From positions 23,906,001 through 23,970,000 of the forward strand of contig NC_069365.1 in NCBI RefSeq assembly GCF_021730395.1: a stretch of 64,000 bases of DNA, in the 5' to 3' direction. This DNA comes from Mercenaria mercenaria. Taxonomy: Eukaryota > Mollusca > Bivalvia > Venerida > Veneridae. The notes beneath the pieces were generated by a model. The model worked only from the letters and a program-made list of their open reading frames with translations, did not search any database and was not told where the DNA came from. Shown one piece after another: positions 24,101-37,400 of this stretch (position 1 is its first letter; each line of letters opens with the position of its first letter). The position numbers were made by a program, and so were the translations under genes.

Positions 24101-26938
24101 TATAAGATATTTACGGAAGCCTATTAGGGACATTTTGTCTTAGTTTTTATGCATGATTACCTCTTATGTTTGATGTATTATGCGTTACGTATTATTTATT
24201 GCCTCTTATACATGTAAGGTAGAGGTGAAGCGGGAAACATTAATTGAATCCTTTACTGATATGTGGAATGTATAAAGTTTTCTTTCACAAAGCTCGACCG
24301 AATAGCTCTGTTAACTTGAATCTACATTCCGCAAAGTCTAATGTATTTTGTTACCAAAGTATTTGATCGGTATGATTGGCAAGAAAGTACGCTAAGAAGA
24401 TGTCAATATATGCTCTGTAATGTGTGGTTCCCATAGGAAGATATATAGCCAAGACTCAGAATGTCTAGTAAGACTGCTCAAACCTATAGTGTTCAAATTT
24501 CCATACATGTACAAGATGCTATATAGAGAGCTATTAACACTTGTTGAAGAAAAGCTTTCATTTCATCATATCATTTTTCATTGCATCTGTGAAAATAAAG
24601 ATACTATTGGATATGATACAGATTTGATTAGGGGACACTTCTATGACGTTTGAACCAATTCCTTTGCCTCAGGGAAGTTTTATGTAAATTTAAACTGGGT
24701 TTACGCAGAACATTGATTTGTAGCAAAAATCGCTGAAAAAGGGACACTAAACTGCCTAAGTGATATATCTTTTGTTTTTAAACGTTTGTGTATGCTGTTA
24801 AATAGCTTTTAATACTGGCGAAGTTATAAATACGCTGGAAGGAAATTTCAGTCCTTAGTGCGGCGCGAACCGCGAATTCCTACTAAAGTCTTATTTATCA
24901 ACTCTTGCATATATAAAATGTACATAATTTTGCATTAGGTATTTCATCTTACATCTTATGTCTAAGGTATTAGGTATTAGGTATTTCATATTATGTCAAA
25001 GGTATTAGGAATTAGGTTTTCATCTTATGTCTAAGGACTTATATACTCTCTATCGTACTTTATAATAGATAAAGTATAACGTTTGTATAAATTGGTGTTC
25101 AGTTACAAACATAAGTTAGTTCAGAGATTACTAACTGCGCAGTTAACAAAAAACGAGGCACAAGACCTGTAATGAAATATATAATGCAGCAAGATAACAA
25201 ACCGAGTAAAGAATACAACAGAAAATAAGAAATGTGTTTAATTAGCCTGTTTATGGGCAGTAATGAACTATATAATCCTGCAAGACAACAAACTGAAATG
25301 AATCACTAGGAAATCAGAAATGGGTTTTATCGAGTCTGTTTATGGGCAGTAATGAAATGCATATTACATCATATGCCTATTTGCATCAGTTTAAGCCATT
25401 CTCTATTTTTAGGAACAGCAAAACCCCGACTCCATTTTACAATAAATATATTTTATTTAAGTCATGGCCATGGTCTGGCTATGTACACTTAAATCACAAC
25501 ACCAGAGGTCATATTCATAAAGCATCTTAAGTATAAGTTTTGACTTAAGTTGAAGATTGTACTTAAGTTTATGGTGATTTCAACTTAAGTTTAAGTAAAA
25601 ACTTAAGTCCTATTTATAAAACAGCTTAAACTTAAGATACGTAAGAAATGACTTAAGTCAGAAAACAAAATGGCGTCGTGAGTACGATTTAAGTGTTATT
25701 TTTTTTTAGATAAAAGCACTTTAAACATAATTGTGCATGTTGTATCTGTCTGAAATTAATGTTGTTTTTTTAATGTTTTCGTCCACAATAAAAGCCAAGA
25801 ATTACTTATTAAGTTGTTTTATGAATAACAAATATACTTAAGTAAAATAAATTTCTTACCTAAGTAATACTTAAGTAAATAATCAATTCTTATACTTATA
25901 CTTAAGATGCTTTATGAATACGGTCCCAGAAGTACAACGTAACCTGTTTAATAACAATCATAGGTCTGGTGACTCTAGGTTAAATACTTTTTGACCATGG
26001 CATATATTCGGACAGACGTACTGACAAGAACAATTTTAGATCTCCCATAAAACAACAAGAAACATAAGCTGTCGGTTGACAGCGCACTCGACTATTCGAA
26101 AAATTGATGGAAGTATGGGTTCAAAATATTTGACAATAGATTAAAAATAGATAAGACAAACAATCTACCTGTATTTGTGGATCTAGATATATCTTGCACT
26201 ATATGGCAATGTGTAGCCATGATGGTAAGCAAGTGTTCAAAGTTTCGAAGTTATATATCAAGCATTTCACACAAAATATGGAATTGTATGCGAAACGTAA
26301 CTAATTTCTACACCAAAGGAAAACGCCATAACTGAGCTAAAGACCTTGTCCTAGTTATGTAGTCTTGCCTACATATGTATACTATGATGGTAAACAAGTG
26401 GTCATCAGAAAAAGTTGTTTAAAGGTACTTCTATTTCTGTCTCTAAAGGCTTCAGAAAGGGATCAAATGCTCCGTGTTTAAACTACAGACAAAGTTTAAT
26501 GAAAATTCAACAAAACACTTCATGAAAAAAATGTTTAAAGGTATTTCTGTGTTTAGCTCTAGAAGACCCTACAAAGGCACCATTGCGCGTTTTGAAACAA
26601 ATTTGGAAATGACCTTATAATGGTGGTACAGACCAAGTTTGATCAAGATCCATCATGATGCTCATAGCATAGGTCGTTTAAGGCTTTTTTCAAGCTTTAG
26701 CTCTAGTGGTTACCAAAAGGGGTAAAGTACCAAAACGTCCGCCATTTTTTTTTCCTATTGAGCACTAAGCAAATCTAACTTTTGATAAGTAACACACAAG
26801 ATATAACACCTAAGAGGTAATACGTAACATGTAAGAGGTAATTGATAACACGTAACACATAATGTGTCATACATTAGAGGTTATGCATAAAAACTAAGAC
26901 AATGTCCCTAATAGGCTTCCGTAGATATTTGTCTTATA
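24101..26938. mobile_element. 2.8-kb element with about 140-bp terminal inverted repeats
   Basis: The left arm, 24101 to about 24235, contains CGGAAGCCTATTAGGGACAT and CTTAGTTTTTATGCAT. The right arm, about 26765-26938, is the inverted counterpart, with AATGTCCCTAATAGGCTTCC at 26901-26920. It adds extra copies of a GTAACAC/AAGAGGTAAT motif. The interior has no open frame resembling a transposase, so the element is non-autonomous or decayed. It hosts a second inverted-repeat element at 25510-25925. Confidence 0.65.
25510..25925. mobile_element. Nested MITE with TTAAG-rich ends
   Basis: The ends are inverted: ATTCATAAAGCATCTTAAGT near 25513, and ACTTAAGATGCTTTATGAAT near 25900-25920. The interior is full of ACTTAAGT palindromes and has no coding frame. 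It lies inside the 24101-26938 element and so inserted after it. Confidence 0.7.
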
Positions 26939-28443
26939 GTGTGTCCACCTGATTCCCTTTTTCATTGTTATGGATTGATCCGGTATTAGTAAATAAAGGC
27001 CACAGTTATCGCGTTTTGTTAATGCGTCTTTTTACTGGACTATAAATCGCTGTAAATATTTTACTAAACATTATAAGATGTAAAGGGAGGAGGGGATATT
27101 TGTTTCAGTGCAAGATTAAAATATCTTTCACAAGTGACCACTAAATGCAATATTTTTGAGTTGCATAGTCACGAATAAAAATGTTAGATTTGGAGCTCAT
27201 GAGTGAACGATATTCTGAAACAAATTTTCTTTCTGTAGTAGGGTAGAGTATAAGGGTGCACTAATACTTCCTTGCTACTGATCTAGCTTTTATAGCGACG
27301 TGGCAGAGTGTCCGCCTTACATGTGAGAGGTCCTGGTTTCGAATCCCGGTCAGGGCTGAAGTACTTTCAGCCTGTTACATTTATATCTCATATTTTTGAC
27401 TAAATGCACGAATTCTATAGATTTTTACCAGTGAAAAATATCTTTGACAATTTTAACGGTGAAAATACCAGATATATCTAACTCTTCACTGAAACACATG
27501 TAATAAATTTCCTTCTTTATAACACAAATACTATAGCCAGGAACAAATGTATTTTGTTGTCAGATAAAGTATACTACAGTACACATGTTTAAATTGTGAT
27601 CTCGCTCGATTAACCACATAAATGAAACGAAACGAAAGAAGAAGTATATTGTAAAATACCTTCCTGGTTAGAAGGTCCACTTCAATGAACCGAATCAAGG
27701 AGAATTAACACAAATTCAGGTAAGGTAATAAGTTATTACTAGAAGTTTCGATTTTAAGACTTTCGCTTTAAAAAGTAAGCATAGTTAAGAAACGATGTCT
27801 GCAATGAAGTATTCCTTTCCTTGATGTACACATTAATTAAGTAGTTTGCGGATATAAAATAGCATTTATCATTAGCAGTTTTGGAATTTAGAAAAATGTG
27901 TTATAACTTCAACTCTAGAAGAGCAAGTGACATAAAATCTTAATTTTAGGAAGCTAGTTAAAAGTGATAATATCAGATTAAGACGATTATACAATCAGAC
28001 TGAATTAACACCTTTTACTTAATTTTGTAAAACAAAAAAGTATTTTCAGTTTTCTGATGAAATATGATACTTTATTTAAACATTATAAATTGTTCCAAAT
28101 CAAGTCTATGCGGAGGTGAAAAATATTAAAAAGCTATTTACATTAATGGTTTTGTATAAATTCAGTTTTAACGCTCATTAAACACTCACTGGTTCAATTG
28201 ATCGTTCTTTTCATACAGACATATTATATGTGTTAAGCGGAAAAACCTTTAATAATGATATAACTCTTCCATCGTAACGGCTTTTGACAATCACGAGTGC
28301 ACTTCTCTTGTTTCTTAAATCTAACGATTTGCAAGAGTATACATAATAAGTATCAAATACATTGCAGATTGGTTAATTATACCAGACAAATTGTGTATAG
28401 CGTTATCAGTAATATCTTAAAATTTGTTTTATATTTAATACAG
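26939..28443. other. Intergenic DNA upstream of the MIEAP-like copy 1
   Basis: Apart from the SINE at 27285-27400 there is no gene. A possible untranslated first exon of the downstream gene could end at 27719, where CAG is followed by GTAAGG, but nothing else supports it. Confidence 0.35.
27285..27400 (+). repeat. tRNA-headed SINE
   Basis: A-box-like GTGGCAGAGTGTCCGCC is followed by B box GGTTTCGAATCCC. It belongs to the same family as the minus-strand copy at 2085-2195: GAGAGGTCCTGG before the B box and CGGTCAG after it are shared. Confidence 0.6.
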
Positions 28444-28473
28444 ACAACTTGCGTGTTATTGCACAGCTCAAAT

Positions 28474-31400
28474 ATGTGTACTAACGTTCAGCCTATGAAT
28501 GGAGGTGATGAACCAGACATTGCTCAGGTAATGATAAAGGAACTGGAACATGTCCTTTCCTTAGTCGGGCCAGCCAAGGAAGAAATAGCTCAACTTCAGG
28601 AGCAGATCGTTGGACGCCAAGTAAGTAAAAATGTAAACGATGCACATCATCCAAAGAGAAGATTACTTATAATATATTCTAATATAATTGTCTCTGTTAA
28701 AATATGCTTACTCTAGAATGACGTCACGTTGACGTGCGGTGACGTCAAAGGTTTTGTTGCGACCAAGAATTAACGCTACTATATTTTATCTACTGTTTTA
28801 GGCATATTAGCATATTAGAATCGAAATAATTTATAGCAAAACTGTGTTTTAACACTATTTATAAACTCGGGCGGGCATACGTCGTACAAACAATTTCACT
28901 CGGGCTGTGCCCTCGTGAAATTATTACGCCCGACGTATAACCACCCATCGTGCATAAATAGTGTTAAAACACTCTTTTGATATAAATTATTTCTTCATTA
29001 ATATGTGTAATGATATCCTATTTTAATTTCTGATAAGCAAATCTGATTTTCTAGAATATGTCACTCTGTTGACCTCTGAACATTGACCTGTCAACGAGAA
29101 TACTGCTATACACGTTGAACAGGAAATAAGTATGATGTACAAAGTATATAAAAGTAGAACTACATCGTTCTGACAACACTGACACTGGAAGACATAACTG
29201 CAAAATGAATGAATTTATTCAATAGCAGTAGCCTACAATCAAACCGTCTACTATTATGATGCTTGATTATGAACTATGCTTCGGAAGGATCTTCATTTTA
29301 TTTACGTTTTGTATTTTTATTCGGTATGAGTATATAAAAATACTTGGTCTTCATGCAAATTTAGACTGGACACTCATACGCTTCAGATCTTGTAACATCT
29401 TTTAAGAAGATAAAACACTGGCTGTGTATCATAAATTACAATATTTATCTGTTGAATAATGCATATATCATGTGATACCGGTATTGAATATGTACATGAT
29501 ATAAACCGAGTGTTTGTATTTACTTGATAATATAATGTGCAGGCGCATAGGATTTCAGTATTCTTTCTTCTTCTTTGAGATCATGAAGTTCATGAAACTT
29601 TATTCTGAATGAATTTCGATAAAGTCTATTTCTAGGGGGCGCGGTGTTGCACATTCTATTACCTTCAGACGCACTATGATTCCAAAGGATATTTTGTAAA
29701 ACTTTTCTCTATATATAGATTTTAACCAAATTAAATCACAAGCTGTCCCTTGATATAGCAACTAAGATACGTATTTGAATCAGCATTAGCCTATATAACT
29801 GCTTATATAACTGCTTTCGTTTATCTTAGTTAACTATTTGGTAATATCTAACTTAACTTTTAATTTGGTTAGTGTAAGAAGTAATTTATATGAAAGTATG
29901 TCAACAATATTTTAAAGATACATTATCTTTATCTGTATTCAAATGGATGGTATGGATGATAAACTATGTTTAAGTCCAAAAATTTAATAAAATATTGTCT
30001 ATTGTCTGTATTCAAAATATTTTAAAATAATCCTTCGGATATGTCCCATACTGTTTTAACATTTTGAAAGTCGACTTTTATTTAGCTGAAACAATTGCCA
30101 TTAGAATCAGTACACAGCTTAGGTCATATGGCAACTTTCCAGCTTTGATGGTGGAGAAAGACGCCAGGTGCCCCTCCGTGCATTATTTCATCACGAGCGG
30201 GCACCTGGATAGAACCACCGACCTTCCGTAAGCCAGCTGGATGGCTTCCTCACATGAAGAATTCAACGCCCCGAGTGAGGCTCGAACCCACATCGATGAG
30301 GGGCAAGTGATTTGAAGTCAGCGACCTTAACCACTCGGCCACGGAGGCCCCAGCATATGTCTTAAAATCATGTATGGGCAGAAAGACAGAAAGTTAGCGG
30401 CTCGATGAAAAAACATTGTTTTATCAAAAGAGAAAGTTGCCAAAAACGTTTGTGAGTATTTGAAAATATGCATTATTTCTAATATTCAGTTTTGAAATAA
30501 TTCATGCGTGAAACTGAGAAAATACTAGTAATGTAGGGCTAATTTAACAACTTCTTGTCTGCGATAAATATGGTGTAAATTCGCATTTCTCAACAATGAA
30601 TTTGTTTTCAAGAATGAGTAATATATATTGCTACGTTCTTGGAAATATCAAATCAAGGGTTGCTTTTTCTAAAGAAGACTCAGGAAACGTTTCGCGTTCA
30701 TTTCTTTCGCAAGTCAACACTTCACTTTCCTCGACTGTGTAAAAGACGTCGTTATAGGAAGTTCTAATAGGGGAAGGAAACAGAGCTGCTTTGGTATTTT
30801 TGTTGTCCGGTCTTTGATGTGTTTTACTTAGTTTAGGGAGGTCGTGGGTTCGATCCCCGGCCGCGTCATACCAAAGACATAAAAATGGTACTAGCAGCTT
30901 CCTAGCTTGGCGCTCAGCATTAAGAGAGTAGTGCTAGGACTGGTCATCCAGATGTCAGTATAATGTGACTGGGTAGGGTATCATGGCACGTGAGGCAGCA
31001 CTATTCAGTTGGGCACTGTGCTCACTGCTACAAGTAGACACCGTCGTTTATAAGACTGAAAAATCGTTGAAAAAGACGTTAAACCCGAACACACAAACAT
31101 ACTTCGTTTAGGTATCTTTGTATATATGACAGTCGTGTACACAAAACATACATTGTAATAGGTTTTTGTTTTGTCTGCTGTAAGTTTACCCTTTTCATTT
31201 CAACTACAGTGAATAAGAATAACTCTTCCTTTAGTTTATATTCTTTCAACTGGCATTTTGACGTCTGATATATTATTTCGCGACACAATTCTAGTGCACT
31301 CTGCATACCAATTCGTATTCATGATTGACAACACCAAATAATTGTTCAGCAATAACAATTATTATTCACAATTTTTAAAGTATAAAATGGCTTTTAAAAC

Positions 31401-34400
31401 ATCACAACTGGCTAATTATGACACGTTAGAATGTCTAGTAAATCAATATATTAGAAGACCCTTGTAAACATACAAAAAAAAAAACAACACGGAAAACACG
31501 AATGAACTAAGTTTGTTTATAATAGGTAATAAAAGTGTTACACTCTCCACGCCTTTAAAAGCTGCTTAATTGGAACCCTATTATAAATAACACACACTGA
31601 ATGTATTTGTCAAGCTAACCTTTTTAATAACCTTTATACACTTAAATACTTCATTAAATAAATATGTTAACAGTTTTCTGTTTTCCAGTTTTCTTTTCAT
31701 CATTAAACTTGCTTCTCTTTTCAAGGTCCCACCTAGCAACACAGTCTTAAAAGATATTGCAGAATTGAAACATCAGCTCGTAGATACCAAGGAAGAAAAC
31801 ACGAAGTTACAACAACAACTTAGTAGAGTAAAAACGAATGAATCAAAATATAGCGACATGTCAGATAAATTGGAAAAGGAAAAGAAGAAAGTAAGAGATC
31901 TCGAGGCTTCTATTAATGCCCTGAAGGACAGGGAAGCACAAAGGAAAGAGGCTCATAAAGAAGAAAAATCGGCCTTCATTGAAGTCAACCATGATTTAGA
32001 AATGAGATTACAGGCAGCTTTGAAAGAAGTGGAGAAAGTCAAAGACGTTCGGCAGCAATGTCAGTTAAATTTGGAAACAAATTTGAAAAAACTTCAACAA
32101 GAAAATGCAAAACTGTCCGCCTCGCTTAGAAAAGAAAAGACAGAGAAGGAAAATCTGGGAAAAGACCTTTCGGATACGAAATCACGGTATTTTTCTCTGT
32201 TTACATGTACACACTTTCTTCTGGTTATATGGCTTTAATGCATGTGATGCAGACATAACTGTCAGATTCATCCTAAGTAACACACAGTGTATTTGCTTAC
32301 TAATCTTTTAGAGATAGAACCTGACATTTACAAAGACAGAAGTCTATGAAATGATTACTAAAGCCTTCAAGTTACTCAAATATTATGATATAAACGCAAG
32401 TTTTTATGATAACTGCAATGCTAATATATGTTCTGTACCCATGTTGGCCACGATTGACGACTATTGCCTCAGGCAAATACTTAACAGCATAGCTATTTTG
32501 CAATTATATAATTGAGTAGAAATGAAAACGGTTTTTAACAATGTCATATTTTTTTCACAACAAAGACAATAATTTAGGATATATTAATATGTATAAGAGT
32601 TCTCTTGTTGCAGTGCTTCACGTGGGTTTCTTTAGATTATTTACTGAAATATATATTTGAAGAATCCCATAATAAAGTGAAATATCACTGTTATAGTGGA
32701 GATGCTTAATTTGCTTGTGACATAATGTGACATAATGTGACAAAATATCACATTTATGTAAAGGTTTAATCATAATAATCTGCATTACCTTTGCCTGATT
32801 CGTAAAAAGCTGGGATCAAATGGAATACTAACTAAATTTCAAGAAATTCAAATTACGTCTGTTAAGATACCAATCAATTGTTTATATTTATATCTACATA
32901 GATTAAGCAAGTTGATGGGAGACAAACTTTCGGACAACAATCCAGATATTGCTGACTTAAGTGACAATAACAGACCAACCAAGCTGGCTGAAAAATATCA
33001 AGAACTATACGACAATCAGTGGACAGACGCCTATGAAATAGCAGAAAAACACTTTCCAGATCTGACTGAAAAAATAAGGATTAAAGTACTGCTTCAAATA
33101 CTGATGGTATTCATATTTTTTAGAGTATGTTTTGTGCTGCTTGCATCGGCTATTCGGCACCATATCAGCTTGATATTTAAAAAAGCAATTTTACTGTTTA
33201 CTAGATTTCCTGTCACAAAACTTTACCTTAATGAACGAAGTAAAACAGAAAACAATAGTACATGCGAATAATTTACAAACTACCCTTAAAGACAAAGATT
33301 TTTTTAAACAGAATTGTTACTTCCGGCAATTGCACAATCATTTCTTATTGATGGTTTTGACGTGGGCAAGGTGGTGGGGTGGATGGAAATTTCAAAGTAG
33401 CGTAACAGTTACGTCAGTGGTAACCAAATACAACACAATAATATCTTTGCGTAACATATCTAGTTTCATTAAAATATTTAAATATTTTCTCATTAATGTA
33501 GGAATCGTATTTTTGTACTTTTTTTTGCTATATCCTTTGTTATATCAAATAGAAGTTTGTCTTATCAACGAACTGAAACAGTTTTTTTTCTTATAGACGA
33601 AATAAAACTCTTATCTCCGTATTGTCTTCTGGCTGCGTACAAACTTGTGATGGCCTCTCAAGTATTCTGTAGTTGTTGAATGTTGAATAAGATATTCTGG
33701 AAGTCGGAGTACATGCATCATACCGCTTAATTATTAGTTACAATTTTGAAAAATGAAGAGACTTACAAACATGTGTTGGTACTGGAACAAAACAACTATG
33801 AGATATTTGATAACTACTCAATAAAAAGCTTTACAAATTGAAATGGTAGCTCTAAATAATCATTTTGTAACTGATAAAGATTCATTCAATGAATAAAGAT
33901 ATTGATTGGTTGTCTTAGTTATACAAAATGTGCCAGGGCCGTACTAATAACTGTAGATGTCATAGTGCACTCACTCATCAAAATAATTGCTTGTTGAAAG
34001 TCATGTATAATTACTGGGTGTTGATCTCTGTCTTTAAATACGAAGCAATGCCCTTTTTTTAAAGAAATATAGTACTGATTACACATTCACATGTCACATA
34101 TACTCTGAGGCAACACTCCCACACCAGGTTCATTCATTCAAACATCACACATACTCTCTTATTCACACATCCGCCTGCCCATCACACACTTATCTAATAA
34201 CTCACTCACTACTGGTGTCTGTACTAAGTGAGCTGTTCTTGTTCTATTAGGCTTTAAGTTTAAAACAGAATGGTCATTTACTTGTGTTTCAGTGTTTTGC
34301 TGTATATTTGTGTTAATGTTCTTATTGTAAATGAAAGAGACTGAAATAAAAAGATAAATAAATGATACATGAAGAAAACGATTAAAGAATTCGTTCTACG

Positions 34401-37400
34401 ACAGATGATTCTTAATCAATGCAAGAATTGTTTTCCCATGTTACATAAATATAATTCATTATAGGCTGTCGTTCTTATGACATGTTTTGTCTTTCAGAAT
34501 GTTCATAAATTCTGTAAAGAAGAGTATACCCAACAGGACAGAGACTTTATGCAAGCAATGTATAGAACGGATAAGGGGGCCGAGGTACAAACATATTAGT
34601 TATAGTGTATATTTATCAATGAATATCAGAGAGTACAGTGGTCTAGAATTTTTGAAATACTGTTCAATTGAAGATTGAAGAAAGCATACTCTTCTGTTAG
34701 ATTGTGCATAGTTATGTAATGTCGTAAATAGCAAAATGCACTTGTTGTACAATGGAGATAAATGTAATGAAAGAGAACATAAAACAAATGGTTTCCATTC
34801 CAAACGTTTCATTATATCAAAATGAAGGGAGATGTTTCTTTAGACATGTGTTAAGATGACAGCATTGTTTGCAGAGCTACTAAATGAAACAGATAAAACC
34901 TAATGTAGCCTTTTATTTTGTCTTTCAGTCAGGCTTTGCCTTTCCGACTGCTCTAAAAGCACAATTGAAAGAGCTTAAACATTACGCTGCTACTGCTTCA
35001 ACTGGAAATTTAACTGAGGTAAGAAACTACATTTTAATAATAATGGCATATATTAGCAATATACCTAGCTGGGATAGGCTGAACCTATAAAATGTATTTT
35101 TCCAAACTTGATATATGATATATGTTTTGTGTAATGAAGAAAGCCAGAAACTGTAGATAAAGTTGAAGAATGGACAAATTGAGGCATACCTTTCCGAGAT
35201 TGTTATATGTTTCGCATAATGGATAGTTTGGGACTTTTTTCGTGACTTAAAACACGGTCATATTAAATGAAAAAGTTAAGGTTTTCGTTAACCCTGGGTA
35301 AGTTCACATCGGAGCTCTAGGGTAGAGTGGAGACCGACTCTATACTCGATAACCCACTTGAACGGTATAAGTTAGTACACCAATCGTACCTTCCCTGTTG
35401 GAGAGCTGAACTCTGCCAACTCCACGGCGAGGCAGGGTTTACTGCTTCCTTGCTTTTCATCACAGCGCTCAATGTGCAGGGAAAAAGGTTTTACATATTT
35501 CCAGGGCCCAATTTTTGATTGGTCGGTTACTTTACTGGTGGGAGTAAGTATCATTTACACAACAGCCTACCCTTCTCTGGAGCTCCGATGTGAATTTACC
35601 ACCTATAACCAGGCATAGTTCAGTCACGGCTAAATACACACTGACAAACTACTAAGTATTTCAACCGCGAAGATTATAGCCATTTTCGGAACAGACCCGG
35701 CATCAATACAAACAAAATATGATAGGTATTTATATTAGATATCTATTAGACTTTAACAAATATTACAAAAAAATAGCACATACTATATGTATAGACTCGT
35801 TTGATATTAATATATACAAGCAAAAAAATTAAACAAGTATGCCCACAGGAAGAATTTCGAGCCCGCAGGACACTCCGACTCCTAATGGTGAACATTCATG
35901 CCAAGTTATATCAAAATCCCACCATGCATGAAGAAGAAATGCTCCGTACAATCTTCAATTTGACCTTTGACCTCCAACTGTGACCTTTGAGATAGGAACA
36001 TGCGGTTGGCGCATGACACGCCTTGTCATTGAGGTAAATTTTCATGCTAAACAAGATTGGTTCATGCATGTAAAAGTTATGGTCCGGACAAAATCGGAAG
36101 GACGCACGCATGCAGACATGCGCGGGCGGACGGACGTACGCACGCACGCACGCACATACACCGAAAGCGGCGACTATATCGAGCTCACCGCAAGCGGGCT
36201 TGACAAAAACTAAAACAAATAAAATCAGAGCTGATCAATAGCCTTCATTATTGTAGGAAAATTTACAGTTCCCTACATTTCATTAGCTTATCAAGCTTCA
36301 GAACGAATGAAAATTGGTTTCCTCCCCGAGATGCTAAGCGATAGCTTTCAGCTCTGAAACGGAAAGAGCTAGGATAATAATGAGTTCTTCTTACCTGTGG
36401 TAATTTGGTTTTAATGGTAAACGTAAAAGAGTAAGAGTTATGTTTTAATACAGCAAAGTCTTGTAAATATAATGCGGTTTGTCTGCAAACGATTTTATTG
36501 TTTTAGGTGGTACGTTTTAATTTTAGTGCCGGTAATCCAGATCTCTGCTAAAGTGTGAAATAATTATGGAGAAAAACATCGTGCTCTTTCTTTAATGTGA
36601 CAGTCGTTTCAGCAAAATTGTGAAGTGACGTGACTAAAATTCAAATTGGGAAGGTGTAAATGTTACCACCACTATTTTGATTAAGAACATTTAGATATGC
36701 ACATGCCTTAATACGAACATTTAAAGTATTAAAATGTTTGGAATGTTAAAGATTTATAACAGTTTTACATAAGGATCTTTTATACGATTGACTATCATAT
36801 TCAGACATGTTTTTGAAAAAGTCGAAAAACTCTCACTTGATAAAGAAGTAAGTAGCTAGTGTTAAACTGGATATATAATTTATTTTACAGAAATACCTAA
36901 AGAACTGTGACAAAACAACAAAGCTTGGCAGGTTTAATGAGGAAGTGAACGGTTTTACGCATGAATGCGTGACCATATGTTGGCTTATGGCCCATCAAGA
37001 TCCCCCGCTTGTGTTTGAACGAAATGAACAAAGGGAGCCAGGTTTGATGGCGGTAAGTATAAACATTACACAGCGACTGGAACAATTATCGACTTTGTCG
37101 TTTGGCCAGCACTCCTGCTTCATAAAGACGGACCAGTTCTTAGCAAGGGTGTTGTGCAGTGTGTGAAATCATTTCATGGTTCAAAATCTGTCACAAATCG
37201 TTCGCAAAAGGTAACAGCATCACAAATGGGTATCATACCCGACTTGGTACGTTCAACTGGCAGCAAGACACCAGTTGACTTCACGACTTGGCTTCAAGAC
37301 ACAAATGCTGGTGCTGACCCCAAAAAGGCGGTTCTCAACTTAGAAGATGGTACATCCAAGTCCTCGCCGAAACTTGAAGTGAATCGTAGCAGTCAGAATT

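Noticed and set aside
36121-36160. ACGC/GCAC repeats considered as a regulatory site
   Set aside because: It is a simple microsatellite at the end of a diverged bivalve repeat unit.
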